Part shown: positions 25,892 to 35,751 of the stretch, piece by piece | Numbering within the stretch: position 1 is the stretch's first letter | How the letters are laid out: every line of letters starts with the position of its first letter | Assembly: GCF_001570625.1 (NCBI RefSeq) | Contig: NZ_BBQT01000023.1 | Location: 1-51,400 of the forward strand | Direction: 5' to 3' | Origin: Syntrophomonas wolfei subsp. methylbutyratica | GTDB taxonomy: Bacteria; Bacillota; Syntrophomonadia; Syntrophomonadales; Syntrophomonadaceae | DNA: 51,400 bases | Notes under the pieces: model-generated | Told to the model about the DNA's origin: nothing | The model's database searches: none | The model's input: the letters and a program-made list of their open reading frames with translations, nothing else | Translations under genes and position numbers: made by a program

Positions 25892-26569
25892 CTAATCATC
25901 CCCACCACCCATGAAAATCAATAGATAATAAAGCAGATTGGCTATAGCCGAAAGGGCTGCTGCCACATAAGTTAAGGCTGCTGCTCCCAGTACCTTTTTG
26001 ACCATGGGTATTTCTTCATTACTTACTAAACCGGTTTCCGCCAGTTGAACCACGGCTCTTCGGGAAGCGTTAAACTCCACCGGCAGGGTTACCACATGAA
26101 ACAGGACTACAGCTGAAAAAAGAATGATTCCTATAAAAATCAAATCACTTATCTGCAGAAATAATCCTAATAACAAGATGGGAAATGAGGCCGAGGAAGC
26201 AAAATTGGTAACCGGAACCATTTTGTGTCTTAGCTCCAATGGGCCATATTGCAGATTATGCTGTATGGCATGCCCTACTTCATGGGCCGCTACTCCAATA
26301 GCGGCAATAGAATTGCTGCCATAAACATCTTCGGATAATCTTACGGTTTTGGCGCTGGGATCATAATGGTCAGAGAGACTGCCTGCCACTGCTTCTACCG
26401 CCACCTGGCCGGCCATACCGTTTCTTCTAAGTATGGCAGTGGCCACATCGGCTCCGGTATAAGCCCGCGACGAACGGACTTGCGAGTACTTGCTAAAGGT
26501 TGATTTGACTTTAAACTGGGCATAAAACGATAAAATTAAAGCGGGAAGAATGAAAATCAGATAAACCAT
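25892..26569 (-). CDS. Membrane zinc metallopeptidase, YugP family
   Basis: A 225-residue integral membrane protein with the zinc site HEVGH (AAHEVGHAIQH). Hydrophobic segments lie at the N-terminus, at about 115-165 and at the C-terminus. ATG 26569 is chosen because GGAGG is six bases upstream; that site overlaps the stop codon of DUF116, so the two genes are tightly coupled. The natural substrate of the family is unknown. Confidence 0.88.
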   Translation of the reverse strand: MVYLIFILPALILSFYAQFKVKSTFSKYSQVRSSRAYTGADVATAILRRNGMAGQVAVEAVAGSLSDHYDPSAKTVRLSEDVYGSNSIAAIGVAAHEVGHAIQHNLQYGPLELRHKMVPVTNFASSASFPILLLGLFLQISDLIFIGIILFSAVVLFHVVTLPVEFNASRRAVVQLAETGLVSNEEIPMVKKVLGAAALTYVAAALSAIANLLYYLLIFMGGGDD

Positions 26570-26571
26570 TT

Positions 26572-27324
26572 TTATCCTCCTTTGCACATGATATTAAGAG
26601 CATTTTCCACTCTTTCCAGTTCCACATCAGTATTAAAACAGGGGCCGTTAGGCCGGCAGTTGAGCACACCCATCACCGGTAAAAACCCCATATCGTGAAT
26701 TCCTGACGAAAGATCCCTTTCACAGGCTACAGCTATAACTCCCCGGGGTTTATTCTCTTCAATGAACTTTCTGGCCAGGGTACCACCGGTAGCCACCTTT
26801 AGTATCGCCCCGTGCTCCTGGGCTAACTTTTTAAGCTCTCCTACTTTACACTTCCCGCATTCTTTGCAGTTATTGACATCCACCGTTATTTTGTGGGGAC
26901 AATCGGAATTCTGCAAACAATGGGGAACCAACAACATTATTTGTTCCTCTTTTAATATGAGCTTTTTACAGCGAACCAGGTAATTGTTTACGGCAATAAA
27001 GGAACGCAAAATCTTTTCCTTTTCTATACCAATGAGCCGGCCAACAATAAGAGTAAGGGGGAAAAGCATTTCATTGGCCAACTGGGTTATATTTTCCAGG
27101 GAAGGAATGCTTCTTGACCGCAATATCATGAATACTATGGCTATTATACCGGTAGCCAGAATCAGAAAGAATAAAATTACCAGGGTCAGAATAATTAGCA
27201 AAAGAAACTGGCTTATTATAAACTCCCGTTTACTTATTAGATACCATAGCAAAAAAAGAGCGAATATGGCAAAAAAAAGACTTGCTGCCAGTAAGCCTAT
27301 GTATATTCGTTTCTTGGCTTCCAT
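26572..27324 (-). CDS. DUF116 membrane protein with cysteine clusters
   Basis: A 250-residue protein with two N-terminal transmembrane helices (about 7-28 and 38-67) and a cytosolic cysteine-rich domain. The cysteines are arranged as HCLQNSDCPHK, NNCKECGKCK, ACERDL and NCRPNGPC. This suggests a metal or iron-sulfur centre. The family is conserved in anaerobes beside fmt and def, but its function is unknown. It begins four bases after fmt. Confidence 0.85.
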   Translation of the reverse strand: MEAKKRIYIGLLAASLFFAIFALFLLWYLISKREFIISQFLLLIILTLVILFFLILATGIIAIVFMILRSRSIPSLENITQLANEMLFPLTLIVGRLIGIEKEKILRSFIAVNNYLVRCKKLILKEEQIMLLVPHCLQNSDCPHKITVDVNNCKECGKCKVGELKKLAQEHGAILKVATGGTLARKFIEENKPRGVIAVACERDLSSGIHDMGFLPVMGVLNCRPNGPCFNTDVELERVENALNIMCKGG

Positions 27325-27328
27325 CGCC

Positions 27329-28273
27329 CTAACCCTCCTTCGGTCCCAACAAAACCCCGGGCTCTAGTGGAAAACCTTTTAAAAATTCGGAAGTGGGCAT
27401 TCTCTTTTTGCCTGCTTTTTGAATTTCCAATACTTCCAATATACCTTCGCCAGTTTGCACCTGGAAAGTATTTTTATCAACCTTAATAACTTCTGCAATC
27501 ACCCCGCTTCCTGCTTCACTTCTCACCTTACTGGCAAATATTTTTACCTTTGTTCCATTAATGTAAGAATATGCCCCGGGTTGTGGATTCAGTGCTCTTA
27601 TCCGGTTATGAATGGCGTAAGCTGGTTCAGACCAGTTAATTATCTCATCTTCTTTGCTGATACGGGCGGCGTAACTGGCCTGGCTATCGTCCTGAAGCAC
27701 CCGTGGTAGTTTTTCCCCTTGCGCCAGGCGATCCACCACCTGCAACAGCAAATCAGCTCCCCTGTCAGCCAGGATTTTTTCCAGTTCTCCATGATTGAGG
27801 TTGTCATCTACAGTTATTGCTTCCTGTTGAATAATATCCCCGGTATCCAAACCCTCATCCATAAACATAATAGTAACCCCACTGCTCTTTATTCCATCCA
27901 TCAAGGCCCTTTGCACTGGTGCCGCTCCCCGATAACGGGGTAAGAGAGAGGCATGTACATTTATACAACCATGACGAGGATACTCCAGAATAGGCAAGGG
28001 AATAATCTGACCGTAGGAAACTACTATAATTAATTCAGCTTTCCACTGCTTTATTCGTTCAATGGATTCAGGGCTTTTAATATTAGCTGTCTGCAACAAT
28101 TCCAGCTTATATTGCTCGGCTATTTCCTTCACCGGAGTAGGAGTAACTTTACGGCCTCTCCCCCGTTGTTTATCCGGTTGGCTTACCACTCCGGCTATCT
28201 CATGTTCGGATGCAATTAAAGCTTTTAAAGAGGGTATGGCAAAATGGGAGGTACCCATGAAAACAATCCTCAT
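27329..28273 (-). CDS. fmt: Methionyl-tRNA formyltransferase
   Basis: A 314-residue enzyme that formylates initiator Met-tRNA with 10-formyl-THF. The N-terminal Rossmann domain has INVHASLLPRYRGAAPVQRALMDG (catalytic Asn and His) and DEGLDTGDI. The C-terminal OB fold contains ALNPQPGAYSY. It lies directly after def, which removes the formyl group later. Confidence 0.96.
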   Translation of the reverse strand: MRIVFMGTSHFAIPSLKALIASEHEIAGVVSQPDKQRGRGRKVTPTPVKEIAEQYKLELLQTANIKSPESIERIKQWKAELIIVVSYGQIIPLPILEYPRHGCINVHASLLPRYRGAAPVQRALMDGIKSSGVTIMFMDEGLDTGDIIQQEAITVDDNLNHGELEKILADRGADLLLQVVDRLAQGEKLPRVLQDDSQASYAARISKEDEIINWSEPAYAIHNRIRALNPQPGAYSYINGTKVKIFASKVRSEAGSGVIAEVIKVDKNTFQVQTGEGILEVLEIQKAGKKRMPTSEFLKGFPLEPGVLLGPKEG

Positions 28274-28300
28274 AATAGTATCACCTGATTTCTAAGCATA

Positions 28301-28759
28301 TTACGGTTTTTCTGTTCTGGTATCAATAGCTTTATCAATAAACAGGATACCTTCAAGATGGTCAATTTCATGTTGCAATACCTTGGCCAGCAAATCTACT
28401 GCTGCAAAATTAAGCTCCTGTCCGTTCCTATCCAGTCCTTTGACTTGAACCTTTTTAGCCCGGTTCACTCTTCCTACAATCCCGGGTACACTTAAACAGC
28501 CTTCCGAGCCCAGTTGATTGCCCTCTCTTTTTAAAATCTCCGGATTTATAAGTTCAAGTAAATTTTCTCCTATATCCACTACAATCATACGCTTGGCTAT
28601 CCCTATCTGCGGCGCGGCAAGGCCTACTCCGTCAGCAGCATACATAGTATCACGCATGTTGTCCAATACCCTCAAGACCCCGGCATTTATCTCCTTTACC
28701 GGTAAGGCTTTACCCCGTAATATATCATTAGGTACGGTAAGAACCTGGTAAACCGACAT
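28301..28759 (-). CDS. def: Peptide deformylase
   Basis: A 152-residue metalloenzyme with all three family motifs: GVGLAAPQIG, EGCLSVP (metal Cys) and QHEIDHLEGILF (two metal His). ATG 28759 is six bases after AAGGAGG. The longer frame from 28801 overlaps priA and lacks a site. Confidence 0.96.
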   Translation of the reverse strand: MSVYQVLTVPNDILRGKALPVKEINAGVLRVLDNMRDTMYAADGVGLAAPQIGIAKRMIVVDIGENLLELINPEILKREGNQLGSEGCLSVPGIVGRVNRAKKVQVKGLDRNGQELNFAAVDLLAKVLQHEIDHLEGILFIDKAIDTRTEKP

Positions 28760-28770
28760 TGCCATCCTCC

Positions 28771-31179
28771 TTACATAGCCATGACTGGATTCAAATCCCA
28801 CTCTACTCGTACATTTTTAAATTCCTTATACTCTATTATATAACGTGCAATGCTCTTCAATAATAACATATTCTCGCATTTCAGGGTTAATTGCCAACGA
28901 TATCGGTTGCGGATTTTTTGCAATGGGCAGGGGGCAGGTCCTAATATTTCAATATCATCCTCTTTGGCATCAATTATATCATTGATTTCCCGGCTCAAGC
29001 TTTCTGCCACCATCCTGGCCATATCCAGGCTTTGGGCGGAACAGACTATCCTTAAAAGCTGGGTAAAGGGGGGATAATTCAGTAGACGGCGTTGTTTGAT
29101 TTCCTGATAAAAAAATGCCAGGTAGTCCTGCTTCTGAATCATTGAAAACAAGGGATTAGCAGGATTAAAAGTCTGAATTATCACTTCTCCGGGCAAATTG
29201 CTGCGACCAGAGCGGCCTGCTGCCTGCAACAAAAGTTGTATGCACCTTTCCGCAGCGCGAAAATCAGGCAAATTCAGCATACTATCAGCATCTACTATCC
29301 CTACCAGAGATACACTGGGAAAATTCAAGCCTTTAGCCACCATCTGAGTTCCAATTAAAATGTCAATTTCTTTTCTTTCCATTCTTTCCAGTATGCTTTC
29401 CTGGTATCCGGCCTTCCTGCTGCTATCCATATCCAGACGCTGAATGCGAGCAGTCGGAAAAAGCTGTTGGCATTCTTCTTCAACCCTTTGCGTTCCCAGG
29501 CCCAGGTGACCCATGTGGCGGCTTCCGCAAATGGGACAGCTGCCTGGCGGGCTAGCCTGGTAATTACAGTAGTGACACAGGTTTTTCCCTATATCCTGGT
29601 GGTAAGTCATGCCTACTGAACATGACGGACAGGATAAGATATTGCCGCAACTCCTGCATAGGCTTAAGGGTGAATAACCCCGGCGGTTTATAAATAGAAT
29701 GCTTTGCTCCCCTCGCTGTATGGTAGTCGAAAGCTTCTCCAACAGTAAGGGTGATAGCACCCGGCTTTTGCGGGAGGAAGCCACTTTCTTCATATTCTCC
29801 ACCTGTATTATGGGCATTTTAGCCTGAGCAATTCTCTGCTTTAAGGTGAGAAGTTTCATATCTCCCTTTACAGCGCGGTAAAGGGTATCCAGGGAGGGGG
29901 TAGCACTACCCATTACCAGTACAGCCCCGTCCAATTCCGCTCGCTTCCTGGCCACCTTAGCAACATGGTATTTGGGGGTTTCTTCTTGCTTATAGCTGCT
30001 TTCCTGTTCTTCATCAATAATAATGAGACCCAGTTGGTCCAGGGGGGCGAAAATAGCTGACCTGGTTCCTAAGACCAAATCAACCTCGCCCTGGCGAATT
30101 CTTCTCCATTCATCATGTCTTTCTCCATCGGGCATGGCACTATGCATGACGGCCATATTTTCGATACGAGAAGAAAAGTCCGCCAGTAAGTGCCGGGTCA
30201 GGGCTATCTCCGGAACCAGTACTATAGCTTTTCTTCCCTGCTCAATAACCTTTTCCACACTGCGAATATAAATTTCTGTCTTGCCGCTTCCGGTTACCCC
30301 AAAAAGGAGGAATTCTTCCCTGTCGGCTTTTATCAAGGATTTTTCTATGCTCCTAAAGGCGCTCTCCTGCTCCCGGTTTAGCCGCAGAATTCTGTCGCTC
30401 ACAATAGCCTTCTTTTTTTGCCGTTCAATATAGCCCTTCTCCAGCAAGGATTTAATACTGCGAGCAGGGATTAATTGCTCCAGCAGAATACAATCGACTT
30501 CTTGCTCCTTTGCCACTATCTGTATGGCTTCCGCCTGCCGGGGGGCTGCTTTCTCCAGTGCAGGCAAATCCCGGGCTAAATCAAAATTTTTCAAGACATA
30601 AACATAGCCGCTTTTTTCTACTCGCTGGGAGGAATAATCACCAGAGAGATAAATTATATTCTCATCTACCAGGGCTTTAATCTCCTGGTTGCTTAAAAAC
30701 TTCCTGGCTTCATAAAGGGTCAATTCTCCCCGCTGCAGCAATAAATCCAGGAAATCACTTTCCCTTTGGGCCATCAAGCGGGAACTCCATAGCTCTATTT
30801 CTCCCCGCTTTAATGCCGGAGTTATCTTTACGGCCTTTTTTTTGCGCAACAGGCGTGGGGTCATCAACTTCAAGACCAGGCTTAACGGGCAAAGATAAGT
30901 ATCTGCCATCCACTCAGCCAGTATAAAAAGATTATGGTCAAAGAGCGGTTCCCGGTCAAGCACCTTCAGCACTGGTTTTATGGCAGCAATAGTATTGCCG
31001 GCAATTTCCCCCTCATCCAGGATTTTGCTGACGAAAGCTTCCACTTTTCTATTCCCCAGCTCAACCACTACTCTTTTCCCCACTGCTATTTCTTTCTTCA
31101 ATGCTGGGGGAACCATATAGGTATAAGAGTGATCCAGGCTCATTGCCGGGAGGTTAATCAAGACTCTAACTCCGAGCAA
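28771..31179 (-). CDS. priA: Primosomal replication restart helicase PriA
   Basis: An 802-residue superfamily 2 helicase that reloads the replisome at stalled forks. It has an N-terminal DNA-binding domain, Walker A GVTGSGKTEIYI, Walker B IIDEEQESSYKQ, and a zinc module of paired cysteines (CRSCGNILSCPSC, CHYC, CPICG). It also has GTQMVAKGLNFPSV and AAGRSGR. The TTG start is 9 bases after AAGGAG. It leads the def-fmt series. Confidence 0.96.
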   Translation of the reverse strand: MLGVRVLINLPAMSLDHSYTYMVPPALKKEIAVGKRVVVELGNRKVEAFVSKILDEGEIAGNTIAAIKPVLKVLDREPLFDHNLFILAEWMADTYLCPLSLVLKLMTPRLLRKKKAVKITPALKRGEIELWSSRLMAQRESDFLDLLLQRGELTLYEARKFLSNQEIKALVDENIIYLSGDYSSQRVEKSGYVYVLKNFDLARDLPALEKAAPRQAEAIQIVAKEQEVDCILLEQLIPARSIKSLLEKGYIERQKKKAIVSDRILRLNREQESAFRSIEKSLIKADREEFLLFGVTGSGKTEIYIRSVEKVIEQGRKAIVLVPEIALTRHLLADFSSRIENMAVMHSAMPDGERHDEWRRIRQGEVDLVLGTRSAIFAPLDQLGLIIIDEEQESSYKQEETPKYHVAKVARKRAELDGAVLVMGSATPSLDTLYRAVKGDMKLLTLKQRIAQAKMPIIQVENMKKVASSRKSRVLSPLLLEKLSTTIQRGEQSILFINRRGYSPLSLCRSCGNILSCPSCSVGMTYHQDIGKNLCHYCNYQASPPGSCPICGSRHMGHLGLGTQRVEEECQQLFPTARIQRLDMDSSRKAGYQESILERMERKEIDILIGTQMVAKGLNFPSVSLVGIVDADSMLNLPDFRAAERCIQLLLQAAGRSGRSNLPGEVIIQTFNPANPLFSMIQKQDYLAFFYQEIKQRRLLNYPPFTQLLRIVCSAQSLDMARMVAESLSREINDIIDAKEDDIEILGPAPCPLQKIRNRYRWQLTLKCENMLLLKSIARYIIEYKEFKNVRVEWDLNPVMAM

Positions 31180-31212
31180 ATTAAGGCTCTCCTTTAAAGC
31201 TGTTCATATCAA

Positions 31213-31238
31213 ATTAAGGCGGGATGGCCCGCCTTAAA
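31213..31238 (-). terminator. Hairpin between metK and priA, probable terminator
   Basis: TTAAGGCGGG/CCCGCCTTAA with a four-base loop directly after metK. The following T content is modest, so it could also be an RNA-processing stem. Confidence 0.5.
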
Positions 31239-31283
31239 CCTTCTTCATTGTTTATGAGATATCTTTTAAGGATGATGTTGCTC

Positions 31284-32474
31284 TTACAAACCGGCCTGCT
31301 CCCTTAGAGTATCCGCCTTGTCGGTTCTCTCCCAGGTGAAATCAGCATCTTCCCGGCCAAAATGGCCATAAGCAGCCGTCTTCCGGTATATGGGTCTTCT
31401 TAAATCCAGGTCCCTGATTATGGCAGCGGGGCGCAAATCAAAATTCTTCTTTATCAGCTCAATTATTTTATCATCAGGTATCTTGCCTGTTCCATAGGTA
31501 TTGACATTTATGGATAGGGGGTTGGCCACCCCAATAGCATAGGCAACTTGGATTTCACAACGATCTGCCAGCCCGGCGGCAACTATGTTTTTGGCTATAT
31601 ACCTTAACATGTATGAAGCAGAACGGTCAACTTTGGTCGGGTCCTTTCCGGAAAAAGCTCCACCACCATGCCGGGCCATGCCGCCATATGTATCTACTAT
31701 TATCTTTCTTCCGGTTAAGCCGCTATCACCCTGGGGACCTCCAATAACAAAACGCCCGGTAGGATTGACATAAAATATTGTATTGTCATCTATCATTTCG
31801 GGCGGTATAACCGCCTTAATAACATGTTCGATTATATCTTTTTCAATGGTAGCACTGGATACTTGGGGATGGTGTTGTGCCGAGACCACTACGGTAGCAA
31901 CTCTTTGCGGTTTATCGTCTTCGTATTCCACCGTAACCTGGGTTTTTCCGTCTGGTCTTAAATAGGGAAGAATCCCTTCTTTGCGCACTTCAGTCAGGCG
32001 TTCGGCCATTTTGCTGGCCAGGTAGATAGGCATGGGCATAAGAACGGCGGTTTCATTACTCGCATAGCCGAACATCATACCCTGATCTCCAGCCCCGATA
32101 GCATCGAGTTCTTTATTGTTCATTTCCCCTTTTTTAGCTTCGAAAGCTTGATCGACGCCCAGGGCGATATCGCCGGACTGCTCATCAAGGGAAGTTAGAA
32201 CGGCACAGGTCTCCGCATCAAAACCATATTTAGCCCGGGTATAGCCGATGTCCTTGATAGCGCTGCGGACCAAACGCGGAATATCTACATAACAATTGGT
32301 CGTAATCTCACCAGCCACCAACACCAGACCGGTTGTTACCATGGTCTCAGCCGCAACCCGCCCATATGGATCAAGCTCCATAATAGCATCTAATATTGCA
32401 TCGGAAATCTGATCGGCCACTTTATCCGGATGCCCTTCGGTAACCGACTCAGAAGTAAATAGTGTTTTTGCCAA
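31284..32474 (-). CDS. metK: S-adenosylmethionine synthetase
   Basis: A 396-residue enzyme making SAM from methionine and ATP. Motifs are [29 protein letters not shown] and [20 protein letters not shown] 32474 lies 9 bases after AAGGAG and gives the usual N-terminus [11 protein letters not shown]. The in-frame ATG at 32483 touches the site. There is no SAM riboswitch: only 27 bases separate it from coaBC, so it is part of the yicC-to-metK operon. Confidence 0.96.
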   Translation of the reverse strand: MAKTLFTSESVTEGHPDKVADQISDAILDAIMELDPYGRVAAETMVTTGLVLVAGEITTNCYVDIPRLVRSAIKDIGYTRAKYGFDAETCAVLTSLDEQSGDIALGVDQAFEAKKGEMNNKELDAIGAGDQGMMFGYASNETAVLMPMPIYLASKMAERLTEVRKEGILPYLRPDGKTQVTVEYEDDKPQRVATVVVSAQHHPQVSSATIEKDIIEHVIKAVIPPEMIDDNTIFYVNPTGRFVIGGPQGDSGLTGRKIIVDTYGGMARHGGGAFSGKDPTKVDRSASYMLRYIAKNIVAAGLADRCEIQVAYAIGVANPLSINVNTYGTGKIPDDKIIELIKKNFDLRPAAIIRDLDLRRPIYRKTAAYGHFGREDADFTWERTDKADTLREQAGL

Positions 32475-32501
32475 ATTAATCATCTCCTTAAGTCCTGTAT
32501 T

Positions 32502-33698
32502 CTAAAGTAATTTAAGCACTTCATCCAGTATGGCCCCAGCCACTTCCTCTTTACTCATTTTGGGCAGCGGAGAAACCTGACCATCTTTATTTATGATAGT
32601 TACTATATTGGTATCTGTAGCAAAGCCAGCTCCCTCCATGGTGACATCATTAGCCACAATAAAATCCAGCTTCTTGCTCTCCAATTTCTTGCGAGCATTT
32701 TCCAGCACATTTTCTGTTTCCGCCGCGAATCCTACCACAATTTGATGTTCCGGTTTATTCTTGCCTAGTTCCTTCAAGATATCCGGGGTTCCTACCAGTT
32801 CCAACACCAGTCTTTGGGAGCGCTGTTCTGTTTTCTTGAGTTTTTGGCCGGCCACTTGAGCAATTCTAAAGTCACCTACCGCTGCAGCGCCGATAATTAT
32901 ATCACATGATGCCTGGTATTTAAGCATCGCTGCACACATCTCCTCCGCTCCCCAGACTGAAACCATCTCAACTCCAGCCGGGGGTTCCAGATGGGTCCTT
33001 CCGCTTACGAGAACAACTTCAGCTCCCCGGGATACTGCTTCCTGGGCTATACAATACCCCATTTTCCCAGTGCCCCTGTTGGAAATAAATCTGACCGGGT
33101 CTATATCCTCACAGGTTGTACCGGCATTAACCATCAAACGTTTCCCCAACAAATCTTTTTGGGGAAACAAGATTTGCTTGATTTCAGCAAGTATATCCTG
33201 AGCTGAGGGGAGCCTTCCCGGGCCGCTGGTGCCACAGGCTAATTGTCCGGTCCCCGGTTGCATCACAGTTAAGCCATAGCTTTGCAATTTTTTAAGATTA
33301 TCCTGCACCACCGGGTTGATAAACATATTGCTGTTCATGGCAGGAACTACCAATACAGGAGCAGTGTTGGCCAAAACGACAGTTGAAAGCAGATCATCGG
33401 CCAGACCATGCGCCATTTTGGCTATAAAGTTGGCTGTTGCCGGAGCAATCACCAGTAAATCCAATTCCTCCGCTACTCCAATATGCTGGACTTTCCATTC
33501 CCGGCTATCCTGCCACAGGCTGGTGATTACTTCACGCCCCGACAGGGTCTTAAAAGTTAAGGGGGTTACAAACTTGGTGGCTGCTTCGGTCATCATCACG
33601 ATAACATCGATATTTTCTTTCTTAAGCAGGCTTACCAGTTCCGCCAGCTTATACACCGCAATACCACCAGTAATCCCAAGCCCAACTGTCTTTGCCAT
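32502..33698 (-). CDS. coaBC: Bifunctional phosphopantothenoylcysteine synthetase/decarboxylase
   Basis: A 398-residue fusion for coenzyme A synthesis. The N-terminal flavoprotein decarboxylase CoaC (about 1-180) has GITGGIAVYK and PAMNSNMF, with an active-site Cys region near GTGQLACG. The C-terminal synthetase CoaB has MVNAGTTCEDIDPVRFISNRGTGKMG and VGFAAET. ATG 33698 follows GGGAGG. It starts next to the rpoZ stop. Confidence 0.94.
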   Translation of the reverse strand: MAKTVGLGITGGIAVYKLAELVSLLKKENIDVIVMMTEAATKFVTPLTFKTLSGREVITSLWQDSREWKVQHIGVAEELDLLVIAPATANFIAKMAHGLADDLLSTVVLANTAPVLVVPAMNSNMFINPVVQDNLKKLQSYGLTVMQPGTGQLACGTSGPGRLPSAQDILAEIKQILFPQKDLLGKRLMVNAGTTCEDIDPVRFISNRGTGKMGYCIAQEAVSRGAEVVLVSGRTHLEPPAGVEMVSVWGAEEMCAAMLKYQASCDIIIGAAAVGDFRIAQVAGQKLKKTEQRSQRLVLELVGTPDILKELGKNKPEHQIVVGFAAETENVLENARKKLESKKLDFIVANDVTMEGAGFATDTNIVTIINKDGQVSPLPKMSKEEVAGAILDEVLKLL

Positions 33699-33699
33699 T

Positions 33700-33915
33700 C
33701 TACACCTCCCGAGAACCATCTTCTTTTGATGGCTCAATTAATACTTTACCGCTCACGACCTCATCCAAAGCACGGGTTACCATGGTTGAAAGCCGGTAGT
33801 TTTCATCCTCTTTATACTTTTCGGAAAGGGTTCTGGCCCTTTTAGCAACCGCAACTACCACTGCATATTTACTATCAGCTATGTTGAGTAATTCTCTGGT
33901 GGAAGACGGAATCAC
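33700..33915 (-). CDS. rpoZ: RNA polymerase omega subunit
   Basis: A 71-residue protein with the omega signature DSKYAVVVAVAKRAR and the later NYRLSTMVTRALDEVVSGKV. It helps assemble the polymerase beta-prime subunit. The GTG start follows GAGGTGAT. The gmk-rpoZ-coaBC order is standard in Firmicutes. Confidence 0.92.
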   Translation of the reverse strand: MIPSSTRELLNIADSKYAVVVAVAKRARTLSEKYKEDENYRLSTMVTRALDEVVSGKVLIEPSKEDGSREV

Positions 33916-33921
33916 CCATTA

Positions 33922-34509
33922 TCACCTCATATTCAAATTTTTTATTTTACATCTCTCAGCAATAATAATCGCAGTAATCTTTTGGAGAGCACGATCAATT
34001 TTGTCATTAACCACAAGATAATCATAATAATCGATATGCTTTAATTCGTTCTCGCAGGCAGCCAGACGCGCTTCTATGCTATCCTTAGAATCTTGTCCCC
34101 GGGATACCAGACGAAAAGCTAGTTCTTTCAGGTTGGGCGGGTAGATAAATATAAAAACTCCTGAGGGCATCTTTTCCTTAACCTGGAGAGCTCCTTGAAT
34201 ATCAATCTCCAGGAGAACATCTCGGCCTTGCTGCAGATGATTTAATACAAATTCCCGTGGAGTTCCATATAGATTGGAATATACCTGAGCCCACTCCAGA
34301 AAGGCATCCTCTTCTATCATTTCCCGGAATCTGACCTGATCCACAAAAAAATAATGCTGGCCATGAACTTCTCCGGGCCTCGCTGCGCGAGTAGTGGCCG
34401 ATATGGATAGATTCAGGTCCCTGGTTTGGTTCAGTAAAGCTTTTTTAAGAGTTCCCTTTCCCACCCCTGAAGGACCTGATATTACAAATAAAATGCCTTT
34501 TCTATTCAT
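33922..34509 (-). CDS. gmk: Guanylate kinase
   Basis: A 195-residue kinase converting GMP to GDP. The P-loop is SGPSGVGKGTL, followed by the GMP-binding TRAARPGEVHGQHYFFV and LLEIDIQGALQVK. It lies between remA and rpoZ. Confidence 0.96.
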   Translation of the reverse strand: MNRKGILFVISGPSGVGKGTLKKALLNQTRDLNLSISATTRAARPGEVHGQHYFFVDQVRFREMIEEDAFLEWAQVYSNLYGTPREFVLNHLQQGRDVLLEIDIQGALQVKEKMPSGVFIFIYPPNLKELAFRLVSRGQDSKDSIEARLAACENELKHIDYYDYLVVNDKIDRALQKITAIIIAERCKIKNLNMR

Positions 34510-34532
34510 AACAATTTACACATCCAGCAAGC

Positions 34533-34793
34533 TTAAGACTCTTCATTCACATCCTTGGAGGTAAGGCGATTGGCGACAGTTTCCGGTTGAACTGCAGATA
34601 ATATTACATGTGCACTGTCCGCTATAATAACTGCTCTGGTTCTGCGTCCATAGGTGGCATCAATCAGAATGCCTTTTTCTCTTGCTTCCTGGATAATTCT
34701 TTTTATTGGGGCTGATTCAGGGCTTACTATAGCTACTATCCTATTAGCAGCCACAATATTGCCAAAGCCTATGTTTACCAATTTAATGTCCAT
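34533..34793 (-). CDS. remA: RemA-like regulator (DUF370)
   Basis: An 86-residue member of the RemA family. In Bacillus, RemA is a DNA-binding activator of biofilm matrix and osmoprotection genes. The N-terminus [20 protein letters not shown] and the [22 protein letters not shown] block are highly conserved. Its place between yicC and gmk is the standard one. The targets in this organism are unknown. Confidence 0.93.
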   Translation of the reverse strand: MDIKLVNIGFGNIVAANRIVAIVSPESAPIKRIIQEAREKGILIDATYGRRTRAVIIADSAHVILSAVQPETVANRLTSKDVNEES

Positions 34794-34825
34794 AACTATC
34801 CCGGATAAACCGGATACACCTCCCG

Positions 34826-35704
34826 TTATTCAATATTTTGCATCTGTTCTCTTATTTTTTCTAGTTCGGCTTTAACTTCGACTACCATCTGGCTCATTTC
34901 CAGGTCATTAGCTTTGGAAGCAATGGTATTTATTTCCCGGAACATCTCCTGAACCAAAAAATCTGCTTTTCTACCGATGGGATCGTCACTTTTCAAGAGA
35001 TCGGAAAGATAGCCGGTATGGCTTTTGAGTCTGACAATTTCCTCAGTAATACTGGATTTATCAGCAAATATGGCGGCTTCTTGTAAAATCCTGTTTTCAT
35101 CAATCATTTGCTGGGAGACAATTTCACTTATGCGCCTTCTAAGCCTCTCCATATTTTCTTCGGCAATGGCCGGAGACCTGCTTTCTAGCTTTTCCACCAG
35201 GGAAAGAATAAACTGGTTTCTTTTCATAATATCATGGGCCAGGTTTTGTCCTTCATTAATACGCATAAGCAGTAGTCCTTCCATAGCTGCTGTTATGGCT
35301 TCTTTTAGGACTGCCCATAGGTTTTCCCAATTCTCTTCTTTCTCTTCCAAAGAAAATACTTCAGGTAAGCGGAAAATGTCAATAACTCTAATTTCTTGCG
35401 AAATATTTAGTTTTTCTGCTAATTCCTTCAAATAGTAATAATAAGCTATCGCCAAATCTTTGTCAAGCTTGATATCACGCAGTGATTCATCAATTTTCTC
35501 GATATTTATGTTTACTTCCAGTCGTCCCCGGTTAACAAATTTTTTAAGCTCCTCCCGAACACGATCTTCCAACAAAGTATAGCGCCGGGGGATTCTTATA
35601 TGCGGGTCAAGAAAACGATGATTTACCGATTTAATCTCCAGGCTAACCTTGTAGCCCTCTTTACTAACCTGGCTATGTCCAAAACCTGTCATACTTTTTA
35701 TCAT
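34826..35704 (-). CDS. yicC: YicC-family endoribonuclease
   Basis: A 292-residue protein with the YicC N-terminal domain ([11 protein letters not shown], then [11 protein letters not shown]) and the DUF1732 C-terminus ([30 protein letters not shown] shortened here, ending in a helical [10 protein letters not shown] tail). Members have been shown to be RNases in E. coli and Bacillus. It is the first gene of the remA-gmk-rpoZ-coaBC-metK operon. Confidence 0.93.
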   Translation of the reverse strand: MIKSMTGFGHSQVSKEGYKVSLEIKSVNHRFLDPHIRIPRRYTLLEDRVREELKKFVNRGRLEVNINIEKIDESLRDIKLDKDLAIAYYYYLKELAEKLNISQEIRVIDIFRLPEVFSLEEKEENWENLWAVLKEAITAAMEGLLLMRINEGQNLAHDIMKRNQFILSLVEKLESRSPAIAEENMERLRRRISEIVSQQMIDENRILQEAAIFADKSSITEEIVRLKSHTGYLSDLLKSDDPIGRKADFLVQEMFREINTIASKANDLEMSQMVVEVKAELEKIREQMQNIE

Positions 35705-35751
35705 TTTGAATTCACCTTTCCCAGGGCCACAAAAGCCGCAAATATATTCTA

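Noticed and set aside
32475-32501. SAM riboswitch before metK
   Set aside because: Only 27 bases separate metK from coaBC; no room and no conserved blocks.
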